Assembly: GCA_018712245.1 (NCBI GenBank)
Contig: DVHE01000046.1
Span: 1-53,523, forward strand
Origin: Candidatus Avoscillospira avicola
GTDB taxonomy: Bacteria > Bacillota > Clostridia > Oscillospirales > Oscillospiraceae
Length of the DNA stretch: 53,523 nt
Direction: 5' to 3'
Every line of letters begins with the position of its first letter. Positions within the stretch are counted from its first letter, which is position 1. This document shows positions 8,162 through 17,110 of the stretch, one piece after another. The notes under the pieces were generated by a model. That model saw only the letters and a program-made list of their open reading frames with translations. It did not search any database and was not told the DNA's origin. A program made the position numbers and the translations under genes.

Positions 8162-9352
8162 TTAGGTATTTTTTGCCTGGGCCAGGGCAAAACGCCGTCC
8201 CGGTAGGCGGCGAACAACGCCCTTGACCTCCAGCAGGGTCAGCGCCGCCAACGCGCGGCCGGCGGGTATCTGCGCCTCGTCCACAATGTTGTCAATCTGC
8301 CTTATCCCCTCCCGGAGAAGCAGGCAGATCGATTGTTCATCCAAGCTCATATTCTCCAGAAGCGCCTGGTCGATCCGCACTTCGGCCGCTTCAGCCGCAG
8401 GCGTTTCGGTTGGCGCAGGCGTTTCCGGCAGTGGTGCTTCCGCGGCTCGCTGCGGCGGCTGCTCCGCCACCGCGGTGCTTTTTTGAAACAGCTCCGGGTA
8501 GACACCCTGGTATTCCTGCAGAATATCCCGGACGTCCCGCACCAAAATCGCGCCCTCGCGCAAAATTCGCAGGTTTCCGCCGAAATTGGCTACCCCCAGG
8601 TTTCCCGGGAGGGCAAACACGTCTCTGCCCTGGTCCAGCGCCCAGTTGGCGGTGATCAGCGCGCCGCTCTTTTCCGGCGCCTCCACCACCACAACGCCCT
8701 GGCACAGGCCGCTGATGATGCGGTTGCGCACCGGGAAATGCTCCGGCTTGGGACGCGTGCCGGGCGGATACTCGCTCAGCAGACACCCCCGCTGGACGAC
8801 GTCCTGAAACAAGCTGCGGTTGGACGCCGGATAGACCACATCTACCCCGCCGCCCAGCACGCACACCACCGGGCCGCCGCCGGTCAAAGCCCCCTCCAGC
8901 GCTGCCGTGTCAATCCCCTTGGCGCCGCCGGAGACCAGCGTACAGCCGCAGCGCCCCAGGCCGTAGCCCAGATGACGCGCCTGGGCCAGCCCATAGGCCG
9001 ACGCACCACGGGTTCCCACCACGGCAATGCTCAGCCCGGAAAAGTCCGGCAGCAGCCCTCGATAGTAAAGGACGACCGGTGGGTCCTCCAGGGAGCGCAG
9101 CAGCTGCGGATAGGCTGCATCCTGCCAAGTGAGGAGGGAGATGCCCAGATCATAGCAGCGCCGCAGGATTTCCGTGGGAAGCCACAGATCCTTCTCCAGC
9201 AGTGGCTGATAGTTTTTCAGCCCGGCAGCCTCGTAGGCCGCCGCATCTGCGTAGTAAAGCGCCTCCACCGACGGAAAGCAGCTGGCAGCCCGCGCGGCGC
9301 CGCGCGGGCTTAGGCCCTTTCTGGTTGCCAACCACAGCCAGAACTTCTGCAT
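8162..9352 (-). CDS. dprA: DNA-processing protein DprA
   Basis: A 396-residue protein that loads RecA on incoming single-stranded DNA during transformation. An N-terminal helical segment (1-85) is followed by the Rossmann-like DprA core, with VVGTRGASAYG, LVSGGAKGIDTAALEGAL and PVRNRIISGLC. A Pro/Ala/Glu-rich linker (about 300-335) leads to a C-terminal winged-helix domain. The start at 9352 gives MQKFWLWLATRKG; more upstream codons would overlap the methylase gene's 3' region. It lies between the TrmH-type methylase and topA. Confidence 0.93.
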   Translation of the reverse strand: MQKFWLWLATRKGLSPRGAARAASCFPSVEALYYADAAAYEAAGLKNYQPLLEKDLWLPTEILRRCYDLGISLLTWQDAAYPQLLRSLEDPPVVLYYRGLLPDFSGLSIAVVGTRGASAYGLAQARHLGYGLGRCGCTLVSGGAKGIDTAALEGALTGGGPVVCVLGGGVDVVYPASNRSLFQDVVQRGCLLSEYPPGTRPKPEHFPVRNRIISGLCQGVVVVEAPEKSGALITANWALDQGRDVFALPGNLGVANFGGNLRILREGAILVRDVRDILQEYQGVYPELFQKSTAVAEQPPQRAAEAPLPETPAPTETPAAEAAEVRIDQALLENMSLDEQSICLLLREGIRQIDNIVDEAQIPAGRALAALTLLEVKGVVRRLPGRRFALAQAKNT

Positions 9353-9374
9353 CCAGCCTCTCCTTTCCCGGCCC

Positions 9375-10130
9375 TCAACGAGACATCTGCCACAGCACCA
9401 CAGTGGCTGCCACCGCCGCATTGAGGGATTCGCAGCGGGGGTTCATGGGGATCACCACAGATTTGTCCGCCCGATCGCAAAAAAACGCCCCCACGCCCCG
9501 GCCCTCGCTTCCGATGACAACCGCCGCGCCGGACAGGTCCACCCGGTCGATGGGCTCCGCCGTGTCGGTCAGGGCAGTCGCCACCAGAGGGATCCCCTGC
9601 GCCCGGCAGGCCTCCGCCACCGTCCGATGATCGGCCTGCTGGGGCGGCGTGCGAAAAACGGCGCCCATGGAGGCGCGGACGGTCTTGGGGCCGTAGGGGT
9701 CGGCGCAGCCCGGCGTCAGCACCACGGGACAGTCCCAGGCGTCCGCGGTGCGGAGGATCGTGCCCACATTGCCCGGATCCTGAAGCCCGTCAAGAATCAA
9801 CGTCCCGGGGCGCAGCGCAAGCGGCGCCTGCCGCGGCAAGCGGCAGGTGAACAGGGCTCCCTGCGGCGACTTCATCGGGGAAAGCCAGGCCATCAAGTCT
9901 TCCGGGACCTCCGCCAGCCGCACCCCGGGCGGGAGCCGGCCCAGTTCTGTCGAGGGCGTCGCCACGACGGTTAAGAGGGAATCGGGCGTCCATCGCAGGG
10001 CCTCTCCCAGCAGCTTGGTGCCGTCGGCGATATATTCGCCGGACGCTTCCCGGGCGCTCCGGTCCGTCAGGAGCCGCCGCAGATGCTGGATCAGCGGGTT
10101 TTTCCGGCTGGTGATCCGTTCACGGCTCAA
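9375..10130 (-). CDS. TrmH-family (SPOUT) RNA 2'-O-methyltransferase
   Basis: A 251-residue protein with an N-terminal substrate-binding domain (ITSRKNPLIQHLRRLL at the start) and a C-terminal SpoU knot domain. Motifs are GTLILDGLQDPGNVGTILRTADAW, VVIGSEGRGVG and IPMNPRCESLNAAVAATVVLW, the SAM-binding trefoil-knot signatures. It most resembles RlmB/TsnR-like methylases of 23S rRNA, but the exact target cannot be told from sequence. Its start overlaps the trkA stop by 4 bases, implying translational coupling. Confidence 0.88.
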   Translation of the reverse strand: MSRERITSRKNPLIQHLRRLLTDRSAREASGEYIADGTKLLGEALRWTPDSLLTVVATPSTELGRLPPGVRLAEVPEDLMAWLSPMKSPQGALFTCRLPRQAPLALRPGTLILDGLQDPGNVGTILRTADAWDCPVVLTPGCADPYGPKTVRASMGAVFRTPPQQADHRTVAEACRAQGIPLVATALTDTAEPIDRVDLSGAAVVIGSEGRGVGAFFCDRADKSVVIPMNPRCESLNAAVAATVVLWQMSR

Positions 10131-10777
10131 AGCTGCTGCACCATTCTCAGCGCGTCGCTTTCGCCCAGGATGACCATGACGTCATCCTCCCGGATCGAGT
10201 AGGTGGGGCCGGGCGCGACGGTAATTTTGCCGCCGGCGTTGCGCATGGCAATGACGTTGACGCCGTACTTGGCGCGGATGTTGATCTTCTGAATGGTCTG
10301 CCCCTTCCAGCTCTCCGGCGGCTTCATCTCAATGATGCCGCACTCGCTGGAAAGCTCGATATAGTCCAGCACGCTGGAGGAGGACAGGCTCTGGGCGAGC
10401 TTCACGGCCAGCTCCCGTTCCGGGATCACCACACGATCCGCCCCTACCTTTTCCAGCGCGCGCTTTTGGAGGTCGTCCTGGGCCTTGCAGACCACCAGCG
10501 GCACCCCCAGGGCCTTGAGGTTCAGAGTAATCAGGATGCTGGCAGCCAAATCGCTGCCCACGGCCACTACGGCGCAGTCCACATTGCGGACGCCCAAGGA
10601 AGCCAGCACCTCTTCGTCCCGGGCGTCGCCCACCACGGCGTAGGTGACGCGGTTGGAGATTTTCTGCACTTGATCCGCGCTTTCATCGATAATCATAACT
10701 TCATTGCCCAGCTCCTGGAGCTTGATGGCCAGGGAAGCGCCGAACCGGCCAAGGCCGATGATGACATAGGATTTCAT
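10127..10777 (-). CDS. trkA: Trk/Ktr system potassium uptake regulatory subunit
   Basis: A 216-residue cytoplasmic gating subunit of the Trk/Ktr K+ channel. It has a single RCK unit: an N-terminal Rossmann domain with GLGRFGASLA (residues 8-17) and Asp in MIIDESADQV for nucleotide binding, and a C-terminal TrkA_C domain (about 135-216). It corresponds to KtrA rather than the double-length enteric TrkA. It follows the trkH-type gene by 13 bases, so the two form one transport operon. Confidence 0.93.
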   Translation of the reverse strand: MKSYVIIGLGRFGASLAIKLQELGNEVMIIDESADQVQKISNRVTYAVVGDARDEEVLASLGVRNVDCAVVAVGSDLAASILITLNLKALGVPLVVCKAQDDLQKRALEKVGADRVVIPERELAVKLAQSLSSSSVLDYIELSSECGIIEMKPPESWKGQTIQKINIRAKYGVNVIAMRNAGGKITVAPGPTYSIREDDVMVILGESDALRMVQQL

Positions 10778-10790
10778 AAGTTCCCCTCTT

Positions 10791-12158
10791 TCAACCGATC
10801 ATTACTTTTGTATCTGCATATTTATATCGTTCCTCGGCGGCATTGGAGAAAAGGAAGCCGAGGCTCACGGTCATCACGCCCACCCGTCCGAAATACATCA
10901 GAATAATCAGCAGAATCTGGGATATCTCGTTGAGCAGGGGGGTAATCCCGGTGGAGAGTCCAACCGTAGCAATGGCGGAAATCGTTTCAAACAAGCAGTC
11001 GATCATGGGAAGGCCATTGGTGGCAGACAGCACCAGGCTTGCAGACAGCGCCAAGCCGAACACCATGGATGTGACAGCCACGGCGTCGCTCACCTGCTGC
11101 GCGCTGATCGTACGGCGGAAGACCGTCACCCGGGAGCGTCCGCGGGCCGCCGCAATGACCGCCAGCACCAGCACGCCCATAGTGGCAGTCTTGACGCCGC
11201 CGGCAGTGGAGCCGCTGGAGCCGCCGATGAACATCAAAACATCGGTTATAGTCTTGGTCGCATCCCGGAGGGTTCCCTGGGGGATCGAGTAAAAGCCGGC
11301 GGTTCTGGATGTCACGGACTGGAACAGCGCGGCCAGGCACTTTTCCGCCGCAGGAAGGTTCCCCAGCGTGGCAGGGTTGTTCCATTCCAGCAGGGCGATG
11401 ACGGCGCCGCCGCCCAGAGCCAGTATGGCAGAGATAATCAGCACCATTTTGGTATAGACCGTCGTCTTTCGGAAGCTGCGCTTGGAAAGCACATCCTCCC
11501 AGACAAAGAAGCCCAGGCCGCCCACCGTGATCAGCGCGATGATGGTGAAATTGACCACCCAGTCCCCCACAAAGGGAATGAGGCTCCCCCCCACATCCAC
11601 AGCGCCCACCACGTCGAAGCCGGCGTTGCAGAAGGCGGAAACCGAGTGGAACACGCCCCACCAGAGGGCGCGGTCGAACGGCACCAGCAGGGAAAAGCGA
11701 ATGGTGAGGATCAGCGCGCCCATTCCTTCTACAATGGCGGTGCGCACCAGGACATGGTGCACCAGCTTGACAATCCCGCTGAGCTGATCGATGCCCAGAC
11801 TCTGCGCCATCAGTACCCGCTGGCGCAGGCCGATGCGCCGGTTGGCCAAAAGGAAGAACAGCGAAGCGATGGTCATAAAGCCCAGGCCGCCCACCTGAAT
11901 GAGTATCAGAATCACGGCCTGCCCGAACCCGGTCCAATACGTATAGGTGTCAAAAAGCGTGAGTCCTGTCACGCAGGTGGCCGACGTTGCCGTAAACACG
12001 GAAGAAAGGTAGCTGGTCCACTGGCCGCTGCGGGAAGAGATCGGCAGAGACAGCAGCAGCCCCCCCAGCAGAATAATGGCCATAAAGGTCAAAACGATCA
12101 TCTGCATAGGGGATATGCGGCTAAAAAGCCTGCGGAGCCGTACGGCTAGCTTATACAT
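10791..12158 (-). CDS. trkH: Trk/Ktr potassium channel membrane subunit
   Basis: A 455-residue integral membrane protein of the TrkH/KtrB superfamily that conducts K+ (or Na+/K+). It carries the four pore-loop motifs of the family, including SATCVTGLT, SAFCNAGFD, GGSSGSTAGGVKT and ATVGLSTGITP, between paired transmembrane helices. The length fits KtrB (about 450) rather than TrkH (about 480). It is followed directly by its RCK partner trkA. Upstream lies a hairpin probably ending the greA transcript. Confidence 0.93.
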   Translation of the reverse strand: MYKLAVRLRRLFSRISPMQMIVLTFMAIILLGGLLLSLPISSRSGQWTSYLSSVFTATSATCVTGLTLFDTYTYWTGFGQAVILILIQVGGLGFMTIASLFFLLANRRIGLRQRVLMAQSLGIDQLSGIVKLVHHVLVRTAIVEGMGALILTIRFSLLVPFDRALWWGVFHSVSAFCNAGFDVVGAVDVGGSLIPFVGDWVVNFTIIALITVGGLGFFVWEDVLSKRSFRKTTVYTKMVLIISAILALGGGAVIALLEWNNPATLGNLPAAEKCLAALFQSVTSRTAGFYSIPQGTLRDATKTITDVLMFIGGSSGSTAGGVKTATMGVLVLAVIAAARGRSRVTVFRRTISAQQVSDAVAVTSMVFGLALSASLVLSATNGLPMIDCLFETISAIATVGLSTGITPLLNEISQILLIILMYFGRVGVMTVSLGFLFSNAAEERYKYADTKVMIG

Positions 12159-12187
12159 ATAACTCAGGTCAGATCCCTCCTGTCAAA

Positions 12188-12216
12188 ACGAGGCGCAGGC
12201 GCGTCCGCGCCTCTTC
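12188..12216 (-). terminator. Hairpin after greA
   Basis: GAGGCGC / GCGCCTC arms lie 9 bases past the greA stop; the minus-strand tail reads GTTTTGACAG. It is a weak to moderate terminator, so some read-through into trkH-trkA is possible. Confidence 0.45.
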
Positions 12217-12224
12217 GTCACCGA

Positions 12225-12698
12225 TTATTTCTCTACACTGACAATGCGGAAGCGCAGCACGCCCACCGGCGCCTCCACCTCCACCACATCGCCCTGGCTT
12301 TTCCCCACCATGGCGCGGCCAAAGGGAGAATCGTCGGAAATGCAGTAATGCAGCGGGTCGGCCTCCTGGGAGCCCACGATGGTGTACTCCTCTTCCTCCT
12401 CCGCGTCCAAATCCAGCACCCGAACCTTGCAGCCCAGGCCCACACGGCCTGCGGGCTCGTCGCTTTCCTCAATAATCACGGCATTGGCCAGAATATTCTC
12501 CACTTCCGCGATGCGGCCGTAGAGCTTGGCCTGCTCGTTTTTCGCTTCGTCATATTCGCTGTTCTCGGAGAGGTCGCCGAAGGAACGGGCTTCCTTGATC
12601 TGTTCCGCCACTTCCTTCTCTCTGGTCGTTTTGAGGTAATTCAGTTCCTCCTCCAGCTCTTTCAGCCGGGCGCTTGTGATTTTATATTCTTTTGCCAC
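12225..12698 (-). CDS. greA: Transcription elongation factor GreA
   Basis: A 157-residue factor that rescues backtracked RNA polymerase by stimulating transcript cleavage. The N-terminal coiled coil (1-75) has the tip acidic residues in SFGDLSENSEYDEAKNEQA. The C-terminal FKBP-like domain includes YTIVGSQEADP and ISDDSPFGRAMVGKSQGD. A GTG start at 12698 is chosen because it has an AAGGA ribosome site 10 bases upstream and gives the normal family length. It has its own promoter and a leader of about 135 bases. Confidence 0.95.
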   Translation of the reverse strand: MAKEYKITSARLKELEEELNYLKTTREKEVAEQIKEARSFGDLSENSEYDEAKNEQAKLYGRIAEVENILANAVIIEESDEPAGRVGLGCKVRVLDLDAEEEEEYTIVGSQEADPLHYCISDDSPFGRAMVGKSQGDVVEVEAPVGVLRFRIVSVEK

Positions 12699-12840
12699 AA
12701 ATGATCCGTCCTTCCGATTTGATGCCGCGGCCCAAAGGGCCGGGAAATAGAGCTGCAATCAGGGCATGGGTCGCGCAGATCGTCCCGCTTTTCAGGGAAT
12801 GAAGCGAAAACCAGGGCATTTTCCCCATGCAGCAGACAAT

Positions 12841-12870
12841 ATTATAGTATTGCCCTTATGATTCTGTCAA
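12841..12870 (-). promoter_or_regulatory. Sigma-A promoter of greA
   Basis: On the minus strand TTGACA (12865-12870) and TATAAT (12841-12846) are separated by 18 bases, both perfect consensus boxes. The -35 overlaps the stop region of the S41 protease gene. The implied start near 12834 leaves a leader of about 135 bases that contains a GC-rich hairpin (CGGCCC / GGGCCG near 12729-12745). Confidence 0.8.
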
Positions 12871-14069
12871 GAGATTTTCTCCCGGAGGACTTCCACTGCC
12901 GCCTGGAGCTGCTCGTCTTCCTCATGCGCCAGTGTTCCATAGTAGAGGGACTCATAGTCGGCATAGTCCAGATTTACTTCCACATCCGGCGTCACGCCCA
13001 CATCCGTGAGGCTCTTTCCGCTGGGCGTGAAGTATTTTCCCACCGAAAGCGCCACGGCGGAGCCGTCGGAGAGGTTGAAGGTATACTGGAAGTTGCCCTT
13101 GCCGCTGGTCTGCATTCCCACCACCTCTGCGACGCCGTACTCCTGGAGCGCTGCCGCAAAGAACTCTGCGGCGGAATAGGAGTCCTCATTGACCAGCACC
13201 GCCATGGGGATTTCCAGGCAGGCCGCGTCGGACTTGTCCACTTCTTCTCTGCCGGCATAATCCACGCTCCGGAAAATATCTCCCTCCGGGAGCAGCGTGT
13301 CCAGCACCTCGACCATTTGATCCTTCAGCCCGCCCGGATTGAAGCGGACGTCGAAGACCAGCGCCTTGGCGCCCTGCTCCAGCAGGATATCGATGGCGGC
13401 CAGCGTCTGCTCGGCGCAGTGGTAGTCGAAATTCTTGATGGTGATGAGGCCAATGTCATCCTCCAGCATTTGGGCTGTGGCGACCGGATTCACAATGTCC
13501 GCGCGCTCCACCGTCAGCTCCATGGTCTCTCCACCCCGTTCAAAGGTGAGGTTCACTGTCGTACCGGCTTCGCCGCGGACGCGGTTTTTCGTCTCTTCCA
13601 GTCCCAGCTCCGCGGTGGAAACGCCCTCCACCGCCGTGAGGAGGTCGCCCACCCGGACGCCAGCCGCCTCCGCCGGGCCGCCGGCGGTGACGGTTTTGAC
13701 CTCCATGCCGTTTTCCGTCTCCTGGATGGTGATGCCAATGCCCACGTACGCGTTATAGAGCTGCTCGTTGTGGGCGTCCATGTTCTCGGCGCTGATATAG
13801 TAGCTCCAACGGTCTCCGGTGGCTTCAATCATGGCCGCGGCGGCTCCATCTCCCGCAGCGCTCCGAATCGCGTCCAGGTCGTAATCGTCAATGAAGTACG
13901 CCTCCAGATACGCCTCAAGCTCCGCCATTTTGGAGCTGACTGGTCCGGAGCTTGCGACGATTTCCGCAAAATCCGCCGCAAGATTGGTATAGGTAACGGC
14001 ATACGTAGCGCCGATGGTCAGCGCCAGAACCAGCACCAGCACCAGGGCCAACAGGAGTTTTTTCTTCAA
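12867..14069 (-). CDS. S41 family carboxy-terminal processing protease
   Basis: A 400-residue membrane-anchored protease of the CtpA/Prc type, acting outside the membrane. An N-terminal transmembrane segment (about 4-22) precedes a PDZ domain (about 95-175) with VGIGITIQE and VRVGDLLTAVEG. The S41 core carries FNPGGLKDQ, the catalytic Ser in NEDSYSAAEF and Lys in TSGKGNFQ. A TTG start at 14069 fits the AGGTG ribosome site. It is the last gene of the ftsE-ftsX-M23 group; CtpA-type proteases often process or control peptidoglycan hydrolases, which suits this context. Confidence 0.92.
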   Translation of the reverse strand: MKKKLLLALVLVLVLALTIGATYAVTYTNLAADFAEIVASSGPVSSKMAELEAYLEAYFIDDYDLDAIRSAAGDGAAAAMIEATGDRWSYYISAENMDAHNEQLYNAYVGIGITIQETENGMEVKTVTAGGPAEAAGVRVGDLLTAVEGVSTAELGLEETKNRVRGEAGTTVNLTFERGGETMELTVERADIVNPVATAQMLEDDIGLITIKNFDYHCAEQTLAAIDILLEQGAKALVFDVRFNPGGLKDQMVEVLDTLLPEGDIFRSVDYAGREEVDKSDAACLEIPMAVLVNEDSYSAAEFFAAALQEYGVAEVVGMQTSGKGNFQYTFNLSDGSAVALSVGKYFTPSGKSLTDVGVTPDVEVNLDYADYESLYYGTLAHEEDEQLQAAVEVLREKIS

Positions 14070-14113
14070 GTAACTTCACCTCATCAGGATATTACAGGCG
14101 TGGAATATGGGTT

Positions 14114-14144
14114 GAGCTTGCCGAAGGCGTATTTCGGCAAGCTC
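14114..14144 (-). other. Intercistronic hairpin between M23 and S41 genes
   Basis: Arms GAGCTTGCCGAA (14114-14125) and TTCGGCAAGCTC (14133-14144) are perfect over 12 bp. On the coding strand the tail (AACCC) is not T-rich, so it is more likely an mRNA stabilising or processing stem, or a partial terminator, than a full terminator. Confidence 0.5.
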
Positions 14145-14197
14145 AGCTTCTTTTCTCCAGCCGACGGCCGCGAACGGGACCGCCGCAGCGCCGTCGG

Positions 14198-15490
14198 TCA
14201 GGAGAGCGAAATATAATCCATGGGATTGACGGCGCTGCCGTTGACATGGATTTCAAAGTGAAGGTGGGGCCCGGTAGACCAGCCGGTGGAGCCCACGTAG
14301 CCGATGACCTGTCCCTGGGAGACAGACTCACCCACGGAGACGACGTAATTGGTCATGTGGCAGTAAACGCTGCCGTAGCCGTTGCCGTGGCTGATGGAGA
14401 CATAATAGCCGTTGGCGTCGCCGTACGCGGCTGTTGTAACAGTGCCGGCGGCGATGGCATAGATGGGCGTCCCCTGGGAGGCGGCCAGATCCACGCCGGA
14501 GTGGAACCGCCGGTCGCCCCAGATGGGGTGGATGCGCCAGCCATAGGCGCAGGTGACATAGGCGCTGGACAGCGGCGACACAAAGCCCGAGGTGCCGGGC
14601 GTCACATTGGAGGCAGAGCCGGAACCGGCAACATTGTTCTGGTTCTGCTGCGCCAGGCGAGCGGCCTCCTCCGCGGAGAGGGCGGCCTCATAGGCGGCCT
14701 GGGCCTCCATGATCTCTTTCCGGAGCGCTTCTTCCTCGGCCTCATTGGCCAGGTATTCATCGGTCAGGTTATCATAGGCGGCGGCCAGGTCGATGAGCAG
14801 CGCGTCGGCCTCGGCCCGCTGGGCCTGGAGGGTGGCCTCCTGCTCTGCCAGTGCATCCTTAGCCGCCTGCTGGGCCGCCAATTCGGTTTCCAGCGACGCG
14901 CGATCCGCTTCAATTTCTTTGGAAATGGACTCCAGCTCCTGGAGCATCCGCTGGTCGGCCTCGGCCACCTCATGGATGCTGTCAATCCGGCTCAGCAGGT
15001 CGGAAAAATCGGTGGCCTTGAAAAGGACGGACCAATAGGAAATGGTTCCGTTCTCTTCCATGGCCCGCAGCCGGGCCTTGTAGGTCTCGTTCATCTCGGC
15101 CTGGCGGGCCAGCGCGTCCTCCAGCTCCGACTGCTTCTGGGCAATCAGGAGGCTGTACTGCTGAATGAGGGCATTGGTGTTCTGAATTTCCGCCTCGGTA
15201 ATGGAGATCTGCTTATCAATGTCGGACTTCTTATCAATCGTGGACTGGGTGTCGGACTGGTTGGCGTCGATCTCCTTCTGGAGTGCGGCGCCCTGGTCCG
15301 CGATTTCCTGGGCCTGATTTTTGAGGTCGTTGATGGTCTTCTGGATCTCCGAGGAGGATGCCGCGGAGGCGATGGTCAGCAAAGCCGACGTCACCAGACC
15401 GCCCAGCATCAGCACACACAGCACCAGGGAGATCACCGTAATCCAAAATTTTCTCGGGTTCTTGCTGCGGGGTTTGGACGATTTCATCAT
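14198..15490 (-). CDS. Coiled-coil M23 peptidase (EnvC/PcsB-like murein hydrolase or activator)
   Basis: A 430-residue exported protein. A basic N-terminus and transmembrane segment (about 14-40) lead into a long coiled coil (about 45-265) rich in Glu, Gln, Ala and Leu. A C-terminal M23 LytM domain (about 310-428) follows, with zinc ligands in FHSGVDLA and GPHLHFEI. Unlike E. coli EnvC, the zinc motifs look intact, so catalytic endopeptidase activity is plausible. The ATG at 15490 has a GGAG site at good spacing. It lies 33 bases after ftsX. FtsEX is known to drive such coiled-coil hydrolases from inside the cell, which is the likely role here. Confidence 0.9.
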   Translation of the reverse strand: MMKSSKPRSKNPRKFWITVISLVLCVLMLGGLVTSALLTIASAASSSEIQKTINDLKNQAQEIADQGAALQKEIDANQSDTQSTIDKKSDIDKQISITEAEIQNTNALIQQYSLLIAQKQSELEDALARQAEMNETYKARLRAMEENGTISYWSVLFKATDFSDLLSRIDSIHEVAEADQRMLQELESISKEIEADRASLETELAAQQAAKDALAEQEATLQAQRAEADALLIDLAAAYDNLTDEYLANEAEEEALRKEIMEAQAAYEAALSAEEAARLAQQNQNNVAGSGSASNVTPGTSGFVSPLSSAYVTCAYGWRIHPIWGDRRFHSGVDLAASQGTPIYAIAAGTVTTAAYGDANGYYVSISHGNGYGSVYCHMTNYVVSVGESVSQGQVIGYVGSTGWSTGPHLHFEIHVNGSAVNPMDYISLS

Positions 15491-15523
15491 GTAAGTATGC
15501 TCCAATCCTTTAGAAAAAACGTA

Positions 15524-16411
15524 TTACACCTGGAGGAAGCGCCGGATAGACAGAAGGCTTCCGATGACGCCGACGATAAAGCCTACCACGGCATAGCCGA
15601 TGGCGACGATCTCCACGACCTCAATAAAGGGCACGATGGTGATGAGGTTCAGGGAGTCCACCGCGGCCACCTGGGTCTCCAGCAGGTTGTAGAGGCCCCA
15701 CTCCAGGAAGAAGGCCAGCGCCGAAGCGACGATGCCCAGGATAAAGCCCTCCACCACGAAGGGCCACCGGATGAAGCCGTTGGTGGCGCCCACCATCTTC
15801 ATAATGGCGATCTCGTCCTTGCGGTCATACATGGCCAGCTTGACTGTGTTGGAGATGATCAGCATGGAGACCACCAGCAGCACCGCGATGATGATGAACG
15901 ACGCGATGTTCAAAATCTGCTGCACCGTCTGGAAGCCCTCGGCGATCTCATAGTGGGCGGTGACGTCAGCCACGCCCTCGATGGCCCGGATATCCTGCTC
16001 CGTCTGGCGCATTTTGCTGTTGTCCTCCAGGGTGACGACGAAACGGTCCCGGAAGGTGGAGGCCTCCAGACCCGCAAAGAGGTCCACATCCTGCTGCTCC
16101 TCCACAAAGCTCGCCAGTGCCTCCTCCCGGGAGATGAACTGGGCACTGTGGACATTGGCGATCAGATTGATCTGCGAGCCGACGCTCTTGGCCTCGGCCT
16201 CGGAATAGGTGTCGTCAATATAGACCAGCATTTCATTTTCCTGCTCCAGCTCCACGATCATCTCGTTGAGGTTGAAAAGGACCAGGCCGAAGGTGCCCAT
16301 GATGATCAGGCAGGCCACCGTGACCCAGATAGCGGCGAAGGACATAAATCCGTGGAGAAAGATGCCGCGGACGCCCTCCCGCAGGAGATAGCCGATGTTA
16401 TTCTTCTTCAT
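15524..16411 (-). CDS. ftsX: Cell division protein FtsX
   Basis: A 295-residue four-pass membrane protein that partners FtsE and transmits ATP-driven signals to cell-wall hydrolases at the septum or side wall. The start at 16411 gives the typical MKKNNIGYLLREGVRGIF; it overlaps the ftsE stop by 14 bases. A large extracellular loop (about 50-165) and the FtsX permease block (about 170-290; SNTVKLAMYDRKDEIAIMKMVGAT) are complete. Confidence 0.95.
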   Translation of the reverse strand: MKKNNIGYLLREGVRGIFLHGFMSFAAIWVTVACLIIMGTFGLVLFNLNEMIVELEQENEMLVYIDDTYSEAEAKSVGSQINLIANVHSAQFISREEALASFVEEQQDVDLFAGLEASTFRDRFVVTLEDNSKMRQTEQDIRAIEGVADVTAHYEIAEGFQTVQQILNIASFIIIAVLLVVSMLIISNTVKLAMYDRKDEIAIMKMVGATNGFIRWPFVVEGFILGIVASALAFFLEWGLYNLLETQVAAVDSLNLITIVPFIEVVEIVAIGYAVVGFIVGVIGSLLSIRRFLQV

Positions 16412-17087
16412 ACGCGTAATACCCATCCATTCCGTCGCTGATGACTTGCCCTTCTTCAATGGCAATGACCCGCTTGGTGAAGCGATTCACCAGCTCTTTC
16501 TCATGGGTCACGACCATCACAGTGGTGCCGAGGGCGTTGATCTGTTCCAGCAGCATCATGATTTCCAGGGACCGGGCCGGGTCCAGGTTTCCGGTGGGCT
16601 CGTCCGCGATAATCATATTGGGGTTGTTGACCAGGGCGCGGGCGATGGCCACACGCTGCTGCTCGCCGCCGGACAGCTCGTGGGGAAGCCGGCGGCTCTT
16701 GTTCTCCAAGCCCACCAGCTCCAGCACGTAGGGCACGCGCTTTTTGATCTCCTTCTCCGACGCGCCGATGACCCGCATGGCGAAGGAGACGTTGTCATAG
16801 ACGGTTTTGTTGTCGATGAGCCGGAAGTCCTGGAAGATGACGCCCAGGGTACGGCGCATATAGGGCACCGCGCTGCGGCGGATCTTCTCCAGCGTGAAGC
16901 CGTTGACGAACACGCTGCCCGAGGTGGGCATCAGCTCCGCGGTGAGAATTTTGATGATGGTGGACTTGCCGGACCCGGACGGTCCCACCAGAAAGACGAA
17001 TTCGCCGTCTTCGATCTTCAGCGAAACGCCGTTGAGGGCGTGGGTGCCCGGCTCATAGACCTTGTGGACATTTCTAAATTCTATCAT
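16398..17087 (-). CDS. ftsE: Cell division ATP-binding protein FtsE
   Basis: A 229-residue ABC ATPase working with FtsX. It carries Walker A GPSGSGKST (about 36-44), the signature LSGGEQQRVAIARAL and Walker B IIADEPTGNLD, together with FVNGF and the FtsE-specific YMRRTLGVIFQDFRL. Length is normal. It follows the PucR-type regulator gene by 23 bases and overlaps ftsX. Confidence 0.96.
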   Translation of the reverse strand: MIEFRNVHKVYEPGTHALNGVSLKIEDGEFVFLVGPSGSGKSTIIKILTAELMPTSGSVFVNGFTLEKIRRSAVPYMRRTLGVIFQDFRLIDNKTVYDNVSFAMRVIGASEKEIKKRVPYVLELVGLENKSRRLPHELSGGEQQRVAIARALVNNPNMIIADEPTGNLDPARSLEIMMLLEQINALGTTVMVVTHEKELVNRFTKRVIAIEEGQVISDGMDGYYAYEEE

Positions 17088-17110
17088 GGTGTACTCCGAT
17101 CATGGGAAAA

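Noticed and set aside
14246-16441. Plus-strand frame of about 730 codons opposite ftsX and the M23 gene
   Set aside because: Gly/Asp/His/Gln-rich antisense shadow; the minus-strand genes have full motifs and ribosome sites.
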